A stretch of 64,000 nt of DNA from Forficula auricularia (taxonomy: Eukaryota > Arthropoda > Insecta > Dermaptera > Forficulidae): contig JALMQS010000099.1 of the NCBI GenBank assembly GCA_024734495.1, positions 72,911,764 to 72,975,763 of the forward strand. Direction: 5' to 3'. Position numbers and translations under genes: made by a program. Positions 20,929 to 32,003 of the stretch are shown one piece after another; within the stretch, counting starts at the first letter, position 1, and each line of letters starts with the position of its first letter. The notes beneath the pieces were generated by a model that was not told the DNA's origin, made no database searches, and saw nothing but the letters and a program-made list of their open reading frames with translations.

Positions 20929-21160
20929 GACGGACTGATAAGTGAATTAAGTGGATATCGAGATGAGGTAGTCCAAAAAAAGAAGAAGATAATTTACACA
21001 ATCTTTTTATTCATAAAACCGACGTTTCGGAGACTATTCCCTCCTTCTTCCGGGTTTTTAAGGAGGAGGGAATAACCTCCGAAACGTCGGTTTTATGAAT
21101 AAAAGATTGTGTAAATTATCTTCTTGTTTTTTTGGACTGCCTCATCGATATCCACTTAAT
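20929..21160 (-). mobile_element. Foldback element B (hammerhead family, decayed)
   Basis: Palindrome 20946-21160 centred near 21055-21060. The minus-strand motif has CGGAAGA instead of CTGAAGA with GGAGG.../GAAACGTC retained; the plus-strand copy lost the box but keeps CCTCCGAAACGTCGG. A tail on the left reads, on the minus strand, TCAGTCCGTCTCC, like element A. A short TAATTTTT occurs at both outer sides. Confidence 0.6.
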
Positions 21161-21391
21161 TTTTAAACATTTTTAGAGTGAAAACAATGTATTACTTTAA
21201 TTTAAACCCTTTAAAATTAAATTTATTTAAACTACAATAAATTTTCAGGTTTGAAATCTGATCCCTTTATTGAATTGTATTAAATGATTATCGTCTAATA
21301 TCGAATTAAATTGAATATTTTAATGTTTATCAGTTCTATTTGAATATCTCATCTTTTAATTTAATTTCATTTGAAATATTGTCCAATCATA

Positions 21392-21935
21392 ATGCCTCTA
21401 AAGACCGAAGAGCTGTAGCTCTAATAAATGATGGAAGATCGTATCTTAATGTCGTTCAACGACTTAAAGCATCGGTTGGACAGAGAGTTCCACAGAGCTG
21501 GAAAACGATATAGAGAAATAAACTGTTATGCCAGGAGACCGGGATCTGGTCAAATTAGAGCTTCAAATGAGAGAGTTGACCTACTACTACTACCGAGGGG
21601 TGAACCGCGATTGGAATTAGGTGTACACCGTCTTTGGAATTATTTTGGAATTCATTAGATAATCTATTTCATCTATTGTCTTCTACTTGGAAATGAAAGT
21701 GGAAGTGGAAGTAGGTGTATACGATATTAGGTCGCGCTTCACCCTTCAACTACTACTATTGGAGGTATTGAGGGATCGGCATTCTACAGCAGCTCAAATT
21801 CAACAGTGCCTTCTACAAATTCGACAAGTCAACCTAAGTGTTTGGACTATTAGAAGATGTCTCCGGGAATTAGGGATGATGTCAACGAGACCAGCGACAG
21901 GCCCTCTTTTCACATCCAATACCCAATCAATCTAA
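21392..21935 (+). pseudogene. Tc1-like transposase, N-terminal DNA-binding half
   Basis: Paired-type HTH of a Tc1 transposase in broken frames. Recognisable pieces: MPLKTE start, then RAVALINDGRSYLNVVQRL after a frame shift (first HTH), RRPGSGQIRA linker, and RDRHSTAAQIQQCLLQ ... VWTIRRCLRELGM (second HTH) then RPATGPL. The MITE 21594-21748 interrupts it; removing the MITE and one duplication copy joins the two halves in frame. The sequence ends before any DDE motif, so the gene is a remnant. Confidence 0.8.
21594..21748. mobile_element. MITE family S (8-bp duplication), short member
   Basis: Perfect duplication ACTACTAC (21586-21593, 21749-21756). Ends CGAGGGGTGAACCGCGA and (reverse complement) TGAAGGGTGAAGCGCGA. 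Same family as 31316-32421 and 53537-54226, but with almost no internal GGAATTA repeat. 8-bp duplications suggest a hAT-like or related transposase. Confidence 0.85.
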
Positions 21936-22096
21936 GTGTTCCACTTTTTTCACCAGTGTATATACTAATATATATATATATATTAACATTTAAATGAAAG
22001 CGAAAGTTAAAACTTTTATCCGGTCACTGCCCTATTTTGGTGCACTTGGGACCAGACTCGTTTTGATAGTGAACCAAGAGTTGAAAAAAAGATACA

Positions 22097-22170
22097 GGAC
22101 CCAGCCGGGTATGATCCGACATCTTCTGCGTTAAGCCCGCAGATGCCTTCTCCATTTAGGCGATGGATCC
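22097..22170 (-). tRNA. tRNA-Arg-like sequence (probable pseudogene)
   Basis: 74 nt on the minus strand. Acceptor stem GGATCCA/TGGGTCC (one G-U), D arm GCC/GGC with CCTAAATGGAGAAGG, anticodon stem CTGCG/CGCAG with loop GGCTTAA, T arm GTCGG/CCGGC with loop ATCATAC. The D arm and the AGAAGATG stretch resemble tRNA-Arg, yet the loop triplet would be CTT, base 33 is G instead of U, and the T loop lacks TTC. A T7 Pol III terminator-like run follows about 7 nt downstream. Most likely a mutated tRNA or the head of a SINE. Confidence 0.5.
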
Positions 22171-22554
22171 CCTGACTAGATCCTATAATCAAATTTTATA
22201 TATATTCAACTCTCTGGTTCAGTCATGTTTTCTTCTATTTTCCTAATAGTATGGTTCTTATAAATTTACTACAATTCCCATCTGTCTGATTCTTTGGGGA
22301 ATCGAAACAGATGAATGCATTAATAATAATTTTTTGATAATGAGATATTATTAACAATGTTATATTATTAAGTATTATTATTATTATTTTCATCAATAAA
22401 TTTAAACTAATTTCCCAAGTAAATTTTCTGCCGGTAAGTTAGCTAGCAGGTTAATGTACAATCATTATCTATATTTAGCGACGATTTTCATACGTTTATA
22501 GTTTCTATAAAAAATATGTCGCGAAATTTCTCTTAGTTGGACTGTTAATAATAA

Positions 22555-23335
22555 GTACCTGGAGGCACCGAGCGATGCTCGGTAACTTCTTCCTTCAGTT
22601 AAAACCTTTATTTTAATATTATTTTTAATTTAAAATTCTGATAAAAAGTCTATTTTTGTTTGAGAGCCGTTTTCAAATTAAAAAAAATATAAATATATAA
22701 TTATAGTATTCGCCCACTGTAGCCCCCCCCCTTGACCCCACCCCCGAAACCTCGCCCTACCCCCGGATCCCCCACCACTGCACCCCACCTCCTGCACCTG
22801 TTTTGATTCAATCCAATTGTTAATAAATAAAACATATCAAAATGTGTTGTTTTTTCAGAAAATTGAGACCTGCTTATGCGAAATATATTTTTAAATAAAT
22901 TCTTGATTATTTTTTATTCTATTAAATAAATAAAATTCTTTATAAAAACAATTATAAAACGTTTATTAATATTTCTAACGTTTAGGTTGAACAAAATATG
23001 TTAAAAACCACAATCACAATACTTCTTCAAGGCCTTTGAGAATAAAGGATTTACCCGACCCATTGTCTGCCTGAGCACAAAAGGAAAAGGGAAACCTTTT
23101 TTTTAAAACCCTAAGAATGGGATTTGTCTATCTGAGAATAATTAATTTGATTACGAAAAAACGCATCAAAAACAATTTTGTCGAAGATGAGACCGTGACA
23201 GATCGAATTGTCACCCCAAAAACCCCCTAACTCGTGAATTTCATCCAAATCGGTAGAGTCGTTTTCAAAATAGAACCAAGATACAAATATATAAACAAAT
23301 AAATATACAATTTTTGATCGTTTAATAAGAGTAGA
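22555..23335 (-). mobile_element. Helitron-like element, copy 2
   Basis: On the minus strand begins TCTACTCTTATTAAACGATC after A and ends CCGAGCATCGCTCGG TGCCTCCAGGTAC before T. Near-complete inverted counterpart of 27481-28311, including a C/G-rich block around 22725-22800 (GGGGGTAGGGCGAGGTTTCG on the minus strand). Non-coding. Confidence 0.65.
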
Positions 23336-24127
23336 TAATTTCTTCCATAAGAATAATAGTTTTACTTACCCAGTAAATATATAGCAGTTGCTTTTTTTGG
23401 AAATTATTAGAATATATATCCATAATATTGAAAAATTAATTAGGTATCCTTTTGGAATTTTAAAAATTTATTGTGAAAACAAACTTAAAAATGCTCAAAT
23501 TTTTATCGCTATAGCTCGGAAACTATCAGAACTATATCAATACTATCAAAATATATACCTACTACTGTAACTAATTATTTTCATTCTTTGAAATTTTACC
23601 AAATATTATTTATCTCCATCTAACAAAGTTTGGAAGTTATTGAAACTGAAATAACCAACGCATTGCTAAAAGTTACTAAAAAGAATACTTTTTAATTTTT
23701 CTTGACACTATGAGCGCCAATAAAATAAATAAATATATAAATTGTCAATAAACAGTAGTTATAAAATTATATTCTGAAGGATATTTTTATTATTCAAACT
23801 TATAAAAAAAATATACGATGCCAAATCCTTTTGTTTTGTTTTTAACCCCTTGTAATGCTGCAATCTATTTGGCACTTCTGGGAAGGGTATGCCTACCCTA
23901 GAAAAAGTAGGAACTTTCAAGCTCATATGAAATCTATAAATATATTATTTATTATAACGGACTTGTAAATATTTTTAAAATAGACAATGCTACAGATTGT
24001 TTTGAAGATGAAATTATAACAGGAAGGCTGCGAAGAAAGTGAAACAGGCCAAAATAAGGAAATTGGAACTGGAATTCATCCAGAAGACTTTCAATATACT
24101 CTGGAATGTCTCAGAACAGAGTCGCAA
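23336..24127. other. Non-genic interval
   Basis: A segment near 23818-23940 (ACCCCTTGTAATGC, ACTTCTGGGAAGG) recurs at about 37395-37515, so it is repetitive. No gene. Confidence 0.45.
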
Positions 24128-24327
24128 AATTATTAAATTATTAATTATTATTAAATTATTAATTATTATTAAATTATTAATTATTATTAAATTATTAATT
24201 ATTGTTAAATTATTAATTATTATTATTAAATTATTAATTATTATTAAATTAATTAATTATTATTAAATTATTAATTATTATTAAATTATTAATTATTATT
24301 AAATTATTAATTATTATTAAATTATTT
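24128..24327. repeat. 18-bp minisatellite
   Basis: About 11 head-to-tail units of an 18-mer of the form ATTATTAAATTATTAATT. The ORF across it is a by-product of the period being divisible by three. Confidence 0.85.
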
Positions 24328-24504
24328 ATTTATTTATTAAATATTTGATCATTATTATTTGATAATTAATTTGAATGATTGTTAAAAATAATTATTTTTT
24401 TTGAGATCTAATTGATTTAATATTTTTGTTTTATTTGATGTCGAATAAAAAATAGTTTTAATGAAAGTTCTTCAGTTTTTTTTTTTTTGTAGATAAAGAA
24501 TCTG

Positions 24505-24690
24505 CACAGAAATATTTAGGTTTCCATTTAAAAAACAGAACTTGGTCTCAAAATACCCTTGAAAGCTTGTTCCAGGTCGACAAACAATAGCATAGTCCCC
24601 CCCCCCCCTGATATAAATAAACTTTTATTTGAATCTTTTTTTCATATAATGCACTGTTTTTTGAGTTATAAGACTGTCTCGGTATAGGTA
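24505..24690 (-). repeat. Repeat Q, uninterrupted copy (empty site)
   Basis: The minus strand reads TTATTTATATCAGGGGGG..., then GCTATTGTTTGTCGACC, AACAAGCTTTCAAGGG. The same repeat at 51545-52725 is split by foldback elements F and J at exactly the CTATTGTTT string. Marked here because it gives the pre-insertion sequence. Confidence 0.7.
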
Positions 24691-25392
24691 TTTATATATA
24701 TCCCAAATATATTTTTTTAGTGTTAATTCTTAACATGTTTTAGATTCTAAATATAAACAATATCTGAATGTAGATTTTGTGGTTCCCGAGAAAGTACCTA
24801 TAAATAATTTCAATTTAAGAGAAATGAAAAATTTTAATTTAAAAATGTAAATCAACTACGCAAATGCAAAGAATATATATTGAAATTTTAAAACCAGTTT
24901 TTTAGTTTTTTTTTTTAAGAAATAGTCCCAACAAATTTAGATTATACATTTGTCCGATTAGGATGTTATTCATTGGTCCATGAAGACATTTTTTTGTGTT
25001 AACGTTATTTACATATTTTTTATATGTATGTATATTATGTATACACATCACTTGAATAAGAATTTGATGTTAGATCTGAATTCCTTTTATTTATTTATTT
25101 TATTTTATTTTGTATAGTGTATTTTTAAAACAGACATACAAACATTTCTCCCTTGAAAAGACAAATGAAAAAATTGTATTTAATTCATATAAAATGGTTG
25201 TTAGGATTTAATGGCATTAAATTAAAGTGAATTAACAAGGTATTTCAGGTGTATAGGTATAGAAAAGTTTATCTTGTTGGTTGTTTAACACACACACACA
25301 CACTCGCAGAGAGAGATAGAGATCGCAATCTTAGCATTTCACAGAGAAATCCATAAAATCACATGAAAAGGCCGAGTGAGAATTTGATATAT
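24691..25392. other. Non-genic interval
   Basis: AT-rich, a (CA)n run at about 25290-25306, no gene or family recognised. Confidence 0.5.
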
Positions 25393-25640
25393 TCCCGTCA
25401 CGACGACAGACAGACAGACAGACAACTTAGGTACTTGGAGATCAAACATTCTTTTTTTTTTTAATGATCTAGGAATGTAAAAAATAGCAAGAATTGTAAG
25501 TAAAGAGTGACGTCAGATCACGTGGTCAGCTGGCCATATACAATGTGAGAATTTTGAAAAATTCGGCCTAACGCCATTTAATTTCCTTGAAAAAAAATCT
25601 TTCGAAACAATGTTTCGTGTGGTCTATTTTTTAATGGAAA
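25393..25640 (+). repeat. Dispersed repeat, copy 2
   Basis: Sister of 17065-17320. Continues past the point where the other copy is interrupted, giving the flank GGTCTATTTTTTAATGG. Confidence 0.65.
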
Positions 25641-25809
25641 AATTGTAGAAAAATTTCGCATTTTTTTTAAGGGACAATACATTGTTTACTGTTAATGTTT
25701 ATCTTTTGTAGTTTAGAAATTATTTAAATTGAAATATTAGTTGAAAGTAGGTAATAATATAGCTGATAAAATAAGTAAATGATTGGATTGTTGTTTTACT
25801 TTTAGTATT

Positions 25810-26008
25810 TTGACACCATTTTTGGGTAACAATGGCGTCAAAATTCAATATCAAAAAAATAATAAACAAATAAAAATTTAATATATTAGGGATATATATA
25901 TATTTATAGATATATCTATAAAATCGCTTTTTTTTATTTGTTTATTTATTTAGAATTAATTGTTATATGGTGGACAACAAATGAATAAAACAATTCCAGA
26001 TCTTAGAT
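25810..26008. repeat. Dispersed repeat W, copy 2
   Basis: Full-length-looking copy of the family described at 10567, with the central AT palindrome and the end AATAAAACAATTCC. Confidence 0.55.
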
Positions 26009-26043
26009 TGTACGTTTTAGTAATGCTGATATATAGGTAACTT

Positions 26044-26928
26044 ATCGTCACCCCTTTGTAAGAACTATAGGTAACTCGATTTTAAAAGTTCTAGAAAAAT
26101 GGGCTAAAAACGTTTTATCTATACCATATCAGGCATGATTAAAGTGCTTATCTGAATAAAATGCTTAATATGTGTAGGATTCTATTCTCTACTCCTTGCA
26201 ATGTAAAATGTTTTTTAAAAATAAAGATTCATTTTCGCCTTGAGAAAGGCGCTTGTTCTTTACCCATCAGGATCTTTCGATCGACTGACGGGTGAGCAGC
26301 GAGGACACGGCCCTTTTATAATCAGAGGCAGCGCGCGAACATTTATGCTTACGTCACCAGCAAACCAACACCAATTAACCAATCAGTTTAATTGCTAATT
26401 AGAGCCGCCAGGTTTATAAAGGCAGCTAGCCCCTCGACGCAAAGTCAGTTGTTGTTCAGTTGTTAAAGCTCATTGAAGGAGACAACTCTCCGAGGTGATT
26501 ACCTGGGAACGATTTGCTAAAGAGACGGCTTGTGTCTATATCATGGAGCAAAGGAGTAATTGTATACACGTTCTGTAATGAAAAGGCAATAAATGCGGGC
26601 TTTGTGCCATTATTTTATTTAAAGCATATTTTCAACTGCATCTCTGTGCAAATTCGTATTTTAAAAAAGAATTTTTTTGGCTTTACGCCGCCAAGAGAGA
26701 TTCTAATCTCTGAAGATCATCTCCCATCCAAGCCCGGCGAATATCCTTCTAACTAACCCTTCGAGCTAAAAATAATAAAAATCATCCATCATCTTAATCA
26801 TTTCCTATATATGACTACAGATTATTAGTATTACAGTTATGAATAACAATTCATATGTGTTTTTAACTATGAAATAGCCAGGTATCTAAAAAAAAGAGTT
26901 ACCTAGTCTTTGCAATGGGGTGACGATA
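26044..26928. mobile_element. TIR-flanked segment with a GC-richer core
   Basis: Left ATCGTCACCCCTTTGTAAG ... AGGTAACTC and right (reverse complement) ATCGTCACCCCATTGCAAAG ... AGGTAACTC form imperfect TIRs of about 35 bp. The core 26240-26760 is less AT-rich and holds a promoter and a polyadenylation signal but no recognised protein. It may be a DNA element carrying a solo LTR. Confidence 0.45.
26370..26450 (+). promoter_or_regulatory. TATA + initiator core promoter (solo LTR candidate)
   Basis: CCAAT-like AACCAATCAG near 26378, TATAAA at 26415-26420 and arthropod initiator TCAGTT with A at 26447, giving a 32-bp TATA-to-start spacing. AATAAA follows at 26588-26593 with a GT-rich stretch, so U3-R-U5 order of an LTR would fit. 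LTR ends (TG...CA) and a direct duplication were not found. Confidence 0.5.
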
Positions 26929-27480
26929 TATAGAGAAGCCTTTTTTCTGACTATCATCAAACTCATTTAACTTATTTTATTTTGAATTTGTATCTGTTAA
27001 ATCAAAAGTTTATACAAAAGATTGTGGCGTGAAATAGTTTAGTCTCAGGGCAGTCTTTTGTAAACTCCTGATAATGGGCTCAAAACCTGAAATATGTATA
27101 AAGTAAAATAAAACTCCAATAATATAATTAAAGTAATTTTTTAATTTATATTTTTACTTGTGAAACACCACTATAACCCGTTAAAAAACTCCTGTGTTTA
27201 ATATGTTTCACTATAAACCAACACCGCATTCCCTGAATGTTATTTTAGTGATTGTTTTTTGTTTTTTTTTTTGATAAAATAAATATTACAAATTCTTTTA
27301 TAAAACAATGTGAAATTGTTTATTAAAAGTTCAAAAGTTTCGGGTTTCTCAATGAAAATTTGGAAAAATAGTTATTTTAAATAAAAGAAAAAATACAGCA
27401 ACAATAAGAAATATTTTGAAAATAGAGAATAATACAAATTGTTTTGGTGATGAAATTGCCTTGAATAAAAATAAAAAATA
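26929..27480. mobile_element. Decayed PLE1-type 3' end (27065-27235) in AT-rich DNA
   Basis: CTGATAA (box mutated), GGGCTC...CTGAAATAT, a GTGAAAC block and the end ATGTTTCACTATAAACCAAC. Same order as PLE1 but the hammerhead box is broken. The rest of the interval is unassigned. Confidence 0.45.
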
Positions 27481-28311
27481 TCTACTCTTATTAAACGAGC
27501 AAAAATTGTATATATTTATTTATATATATATTTATTTATATATTTGTTTGTATATATATTTGTATCTTAGTTCTATTTTGAAAACGGCTCTACCGATTTT
27601 GATGAAATTCACGGGTTAGGGGGTTTTTGGGGTGACAATTCGATCTGTCACGGTCACATCTTCGACAAAATTGATTTTGATGGGTTTTTTTCGTAATCAA
27701 TTTAATTATTCTCAGGTAGAAAAATTCCATTCTTAGGGATTTAAAAAGGGTTTATCTTTTCTTTTGTACCGAGACAGACAATGGGTCGGGTTAATCCTTT
27801 ATTCTAAAAGGCCTTGAAGAAGTATTGTGATTGTGGATTTTAACATATTTTGTTCAACCTAAACGTTAGAAATATTAATAAACGTTTTATAATTGTTTTT
27901 ATAAAGAACTTTATTTATTTAATAGAACAAAAAATAATCAAGAATTTATTTAAAAATTTCTTTCGCATAAGCAGGTCTCAATTTTCTGAAAAAACAACAC
28001 ATTTTGATAGGTTTTATTTATTAACAATTGGATGAATAAAAATGAATCATATGGTTGAATCAAAACAGGTGCAGGAGGTGGGGGATCCGGGGGTAGGGCG
28101 AGGTTTCGGGGGTGGGGTCAAGCGGGATGGAGGTGGATGGGGAGGGGTACAGTGGGCGAATATTATATATTTTTGTATTTTTTTTTAATTTGAAACGGCT
28201 CTCAAATAAAAATCGACCTTTTTATCAGAATTTTAAATTAAAAATAATATTAAAATAAAGCTTTTAACTGAAGGGAGAAGTTACCGAGCATCGCTCGGTG
28301 CCTCCAGGTAC
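27481..28311 (+). mobile_element. Helitron-like element, copy 3
   Basis: TCTACTCTTATTAAACGAGC after A, a TTTTGAAAACGGCTCTACCG segment, a G-rich block near 28080-28150, and the terminal hairpin CCGAGCATCGCTCGG then TGCCTCCAGGTAC before T. Same element as 22555-23335 in opposite orientation. The CTRR terminus is absent in all three copies. Confidence 0.65.
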
Positions 28312-28973
28312 TAAATATTTATACGAACAATTATTTTTCTCTAAATATTATTATAATTTCTAAAGAAAAAATTAAAATTTAAAAATTAGAAATGGAAGCC
28401 TTCAAGAAATCCGCTTAGTGAATCGGATTTACAGTGAAGACACAAAGTAATAACTGACCATTTCGGTTGTGAGAAATAGTTGGTTAATTGAGCCGCACCC
28501 TTAGTGAAATTAAGGTTTTGTAATGATCATAAATCACTTCAAGAGGGTTGAAAATCCCATTAGAGTCAATTAACATTGGTTTACCATACGGAAATTATTA
28601 ATTAACACCTAAGAAGGGATGAAAGGGTGAATAAAATATAATTCCACCACTAGTTATCTGTTATCTATAACACTATAACAGGTTCAAAAATTTATTTTCT
28701 TAGCTTTAGACTCTTATTGGGCCAAAATTTAAATCAAAATAGATAAAGAAAAATAATGTATTTTAGACGAAAGTGTGATGTAACTAGTATTTGAAACCCT
28801 GAAGAAGTCCGTAAAGTCGTTGAAACGTTGGTGAAAAATATAAAAATCACACAAAAAACTTGTAATTAATTCTCATTAAAAAAAACTCTGATTGTAGGTA
28901 TTATTTTCAAAACGGATAGGTATCTACATATATGCAATAAATATACCTATAAGGTTTTTTATAGAGAATTTTA
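28312..28973. other. Interval with a decayed hammerhead-like motif
   Basis: No gene. At 28790-28832 (+): CTGAAGA, AGTC...GTCG, GAAACGTT. Helix II is weak and the triplet is GTT, so activity is doubtful. Confidence 0.35.
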
Positions 28974-29809
28974 TAGGGTGGGGCATAGAGATCTCCCACA
29001 TTTTGAAGAGGTATAAAAAATGAAATAATTTAATTAGAAAAAACTGAATACCTATATGTTTTAAAAAAAGGAAAAAAATATATTTTTTTAAATGTGTTTA
29101 AAACAGTATATCAAACGAAAAAAAGGGTGGGGAGGGGGGCAAAAATGAAAATTCTAGCCAACAAAATAGGGAAACTACACTTCCTTTAATTTATTAATGA
29201 ACAAAATTTTGTATAGATATTCTGTGTACCCTCAGAAGGCTAGAAATGCAAAAACTAACCACCCAAAATAGGGATGGGGGTCAAAAAGTGAAAATTCTAG
29301 CCCTTTGGACCAAACTATGTATATAAAATTTGGTTAGTTTTTGCAATTCTAGCCTTCTGGAGGTCCACAGAATGTGTATACAAAATTTGGTTGAGTTTGG
29401 TCAAAAGGGCTAGAATTTTCATTTTAACCCCCTTTTTGGGTGGTTAGATTTTGCATTTCTATCCTTTTTGGGCCCACAGAATATGTATACAAAATTTGGT
29501 TGAGTTTGGTCGAAAGGGCTAGAATTTTCATTTTTAACCCCCCCCCCCTTTTTGGGTGGTTAGTTTTTGCATTTCTATCCTTTTTTGGGCCCACAGAATA
29601 TGTATACAAAATTTGGTTGAGTTTGGTCGAAAGGGCTAGAATTTTCATTTTTGATCCCCCCCCTTTTTTTGTCTGATAATGTTTAAAATACATTTTAAAA
29701 AATATATATTTTATGTTCTTTTCAAAAATATATTCAGTTTTTTTCTAGTTAAAATTTTTCATTTTTTTATACCTCTTGAAAATGTGGGAGGACTTTATGC
29801 CCCACTCTG
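28974..29809. mobile_element. Mariner-type MITE with 116-bp internal repeats, copy 2
   Basis: TA duplications at 28972-28973 and 29810-29811. TIRs match those of 10765-11282 for more than 100 bp. Inside are at least three forward units of a 116-bp repeat (phase points 29442 and 29558) and units in reverse orientation at 29134-29300. The ORFs crossing it are repeat artefacts. Copy 1 holds fewer units. Confidence 0.8.
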
Positions 29810-29811
29810 TA

Positions 29812-30429
29812 TAATCTTCAAATTTTATGATAACTATTTTTATCATAAAATATAAATAACGAGATATTTACGAAAAAGTAATGAGAAACTGAAAATTTCG
29901 ATACGCTATCTGGTGGTCTAAATTGAAACTAGCCACTATGGGCCAAAAAATTAAGCCACGCCCTACCAAAGTTCCCAATATATATTAATCTCTTAGAATA
30001 TGAACATTATCTCTTGTCGTACCTGTATTTATTATATGAGAAATAAACAGGGAATATTTATAGACAAAGCCTCAATTTGAGGGTTTCTTTTATTATTTAT
30101 ACTTAATTGAATTTTTCATTTGAATTACAATCCTTCCATTTTACAATGTCTCCAGAAAAGACTAGTTTTCCAGCCCACTTGATTAATTCCATGTAACGTT
30201 GTTTTTTTTTTTTTATGTCTTTTGTGTTTTCTTAAAACAATTTTATTAAGTTAATAAAATGCAAATTTGTCCTTTTGATTCTTTCAATAAATTGAAAAAG
30301 GCGAAGGTGTTTTTGAGAAAAAATAAATAAATTATTGTTACAACTCGTCTGAGGAAATAAAATAACGAGAGAGAAATGTTTAAATCAATGAGGATGTTGC
30401 TTGATGCAAATAAACATATTATACGTAAA
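29812..30429. other. Non-genic interval
   Basis: AT-rich, no assigned family or gene. Confidence 0.5.
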
Positions 30430-30890
30430 TATATATAGAGAGTGTAGTTTCGAAGTTTTGGAGTTTCATCATCAGTATTTTTAATTAAGAATTATTTACC
30501 TTTTATTTAATAAATCGAAGTAATCAGCTTACTATTGGTAAATGGCAAGTACGGATTTGCCGCCATGTGGTAGAAATTGAAACTAATGCAATTGGGTCGC
30601 TGACACAAATGTAATATGCATAATCAAAGAATAATATTTAATAAATAGGTTTGATTTTTGTTTATATGTCATTTAAACATTGATCAATCAGCTGTCAGAA
30701 GACCCAATTGAGAGAGTTCAAAGTTTCACCACCAGTTGGCGTATCAGTTACCAATTACAGCAAAACGAATTTACCTACACCCAATTGGGTCTTTGAACCT
30801 ATGAGAAATCATAGATAAAATATTTATAATTAAAAATACTGATGATGGAGGTCAAACCTTCGAAGATATAGTCTCTAATAAATCTACTTA
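30430..30890. mobile_element. Foldback element with hammerhead-like arms
   Basis: Short arms 30440-30500 and 30825-30885 are inverted. The minus-strand motif (30441-30480) has CTGATGA and GAAAC but a short helix II; the plus-strand motif (30838-30880) has CTGATGA, helix II GGAGGT/ACCTTC and GAAG instead of GAAA, then TATAGTC. The 330-bp core has no recognised coding. The left flank TGCTTGATGCAAATAAACAT is shared with the PLE at 38653. Confidence 0.5.
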
Positions 30891-31112
30891 GGTAGAATTT
30901 AGGAACTATAAGAATAATATCCAAATTATTTTTTAATCTAAAAATTAGGCTTCCTAGACGACAAATGTTTATGTTTATCTCTTACAGTTTAGAAATTATT
31001 TGAATTAAAATATTCATTGAGAGAATATAATAGCTGATAAAATAAGTAAAAAATTGTTATTACTTTAATATTGTATTAATATGAATGGATGGTATTGTTT
31101 TACTTTTAGTAA

Positions 31113-31298
31113 CATTCTGATTGCCCCAGGAATGACGTGAAAATTCAATATCAAAAAAATAATAAACAAATAAAAATATAATATATTTGGGATATATATA
31201 TATTTATAGATATATCTATACATTTGTTTTTTTTATTTGTTTATTTATTTAGAGTTAATTGTCAATTGACAACAAACGAGTAAACAAATTCCATAGAT
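31113..31298. repeat. Dispersed repeat W, copy 3
   Basis: Same family as 10567; ends ATAAACAAATTCC-like just before the MITE duplication at 31308. Confidence 0.5.
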
Positions 31299-31483
31299 CT
31301 TAGATATATTGGCAGCGAGGGGTGAACCGCGACCTAATATGCTGTACACCTACTTCCACTTGTACTTACAAATATTTCCAAGCACTTTCAAATATTTCCA
31401 AGTACTTCCAAATATCTCAAGTACTTCCAAGTAATTCCAAAATATTTCCAAGTACTTCCAAATACTTATGGAAAGTGGTGTAG

Positions 31484-31740
31484 GTTTTAGGTGAAACATG
31501 ATGTTAATTAATAGAGTAAAGGGTGTGTAGTTTCACAGTGAATGAAATAAAACTCAAAGAGGTTTATACAAACTCAATATATTTCGGATTATTAGTCCAT
31601 CATCAGGAGTTTACAGCTTAATACTGTATTAACTTGTAAACTCCTGATGATGAACTATTAATCGAAATATATTGAGTTTGTATAAACCTCTTTGAGTTTT
31701 ATTTCATTCACTGTGAAACTACCTACTATTAATTTACTTC
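31484..31740 (-). mobile_element. Foldback element D (PLE1-type tail) inside MITE S
   Basis: Palindrome 31517-31722 plus, on the minus strand, the tail TGTTTCACCTAAAACCTACA. Both arms carry hammerhead-like motifs: minus 31569-31614 (CTGATGA, GGA/TCC, GAAATATATT) and plus 31636-31682 (CTGATGA 31644-31650, GAAA 31664-31667). Helix I AAACTC/GAGTTT is a perfect six-pair helix. The flanking duplication cannot be told from the array. Confidence 0.65.
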
Positions 31741-32003
31741 AAATATTTCAAGTAATTTCAAATATTTCCAAATATTTCCAAGTACTTCCAAATATTTCAA
31801 AGTACTTCCAAATATTTCCAAGCACTTTCAAATATTTCCAAGTACTTCCAAATATTTCCAAGCACTTCCAAATATTTCCAAGTACTTCCAAGTATCCAAG
31901 CACTCAAATATTTCCAAGTACTTCCAAATAACTCAAGCACTTCCAAATATTTCCAAGTACTTCCAAATATTTCCAAGTACTTCCAAATACTTATGGAAAG
32001 TGG

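Larger units (their letters stand above)
20797..21958 (+). mobile_element. Tc1-like element, degenerate, with two nested insertions
   Basis: TA on both sides (20795-20796, 21959-21960). TIRs of about 30 bp share GTGGAACACTTAGA and CACT(A/G)TGGTG-type ends. Inside are a foldback element (20929-21160), the N-terminal part of a transposase (21392-21935) and a 155-bp MITE within the gene (21594-21748). The catalytic DDE half is deleted. Confidence 0.85.

Noticed and set aside
24039..24266. 75-residue ORF with IIKLLI repeats
   Set aside because: Produced by an 18-bp AT minisatellite.
29424..29693. 89- and 78-residue ORFs with repeated LALSTKLNQILYTYSVGP
   Set aside because: Two units of the 116-bp MITE repeat read in frame.
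31692..31931. ORFs rich in FQVLPNISKYF on one strand and WKYLEVLG on the other
   Set aside because: Artefacts of the CTTCCAAATATTTCC array in MITE family S.
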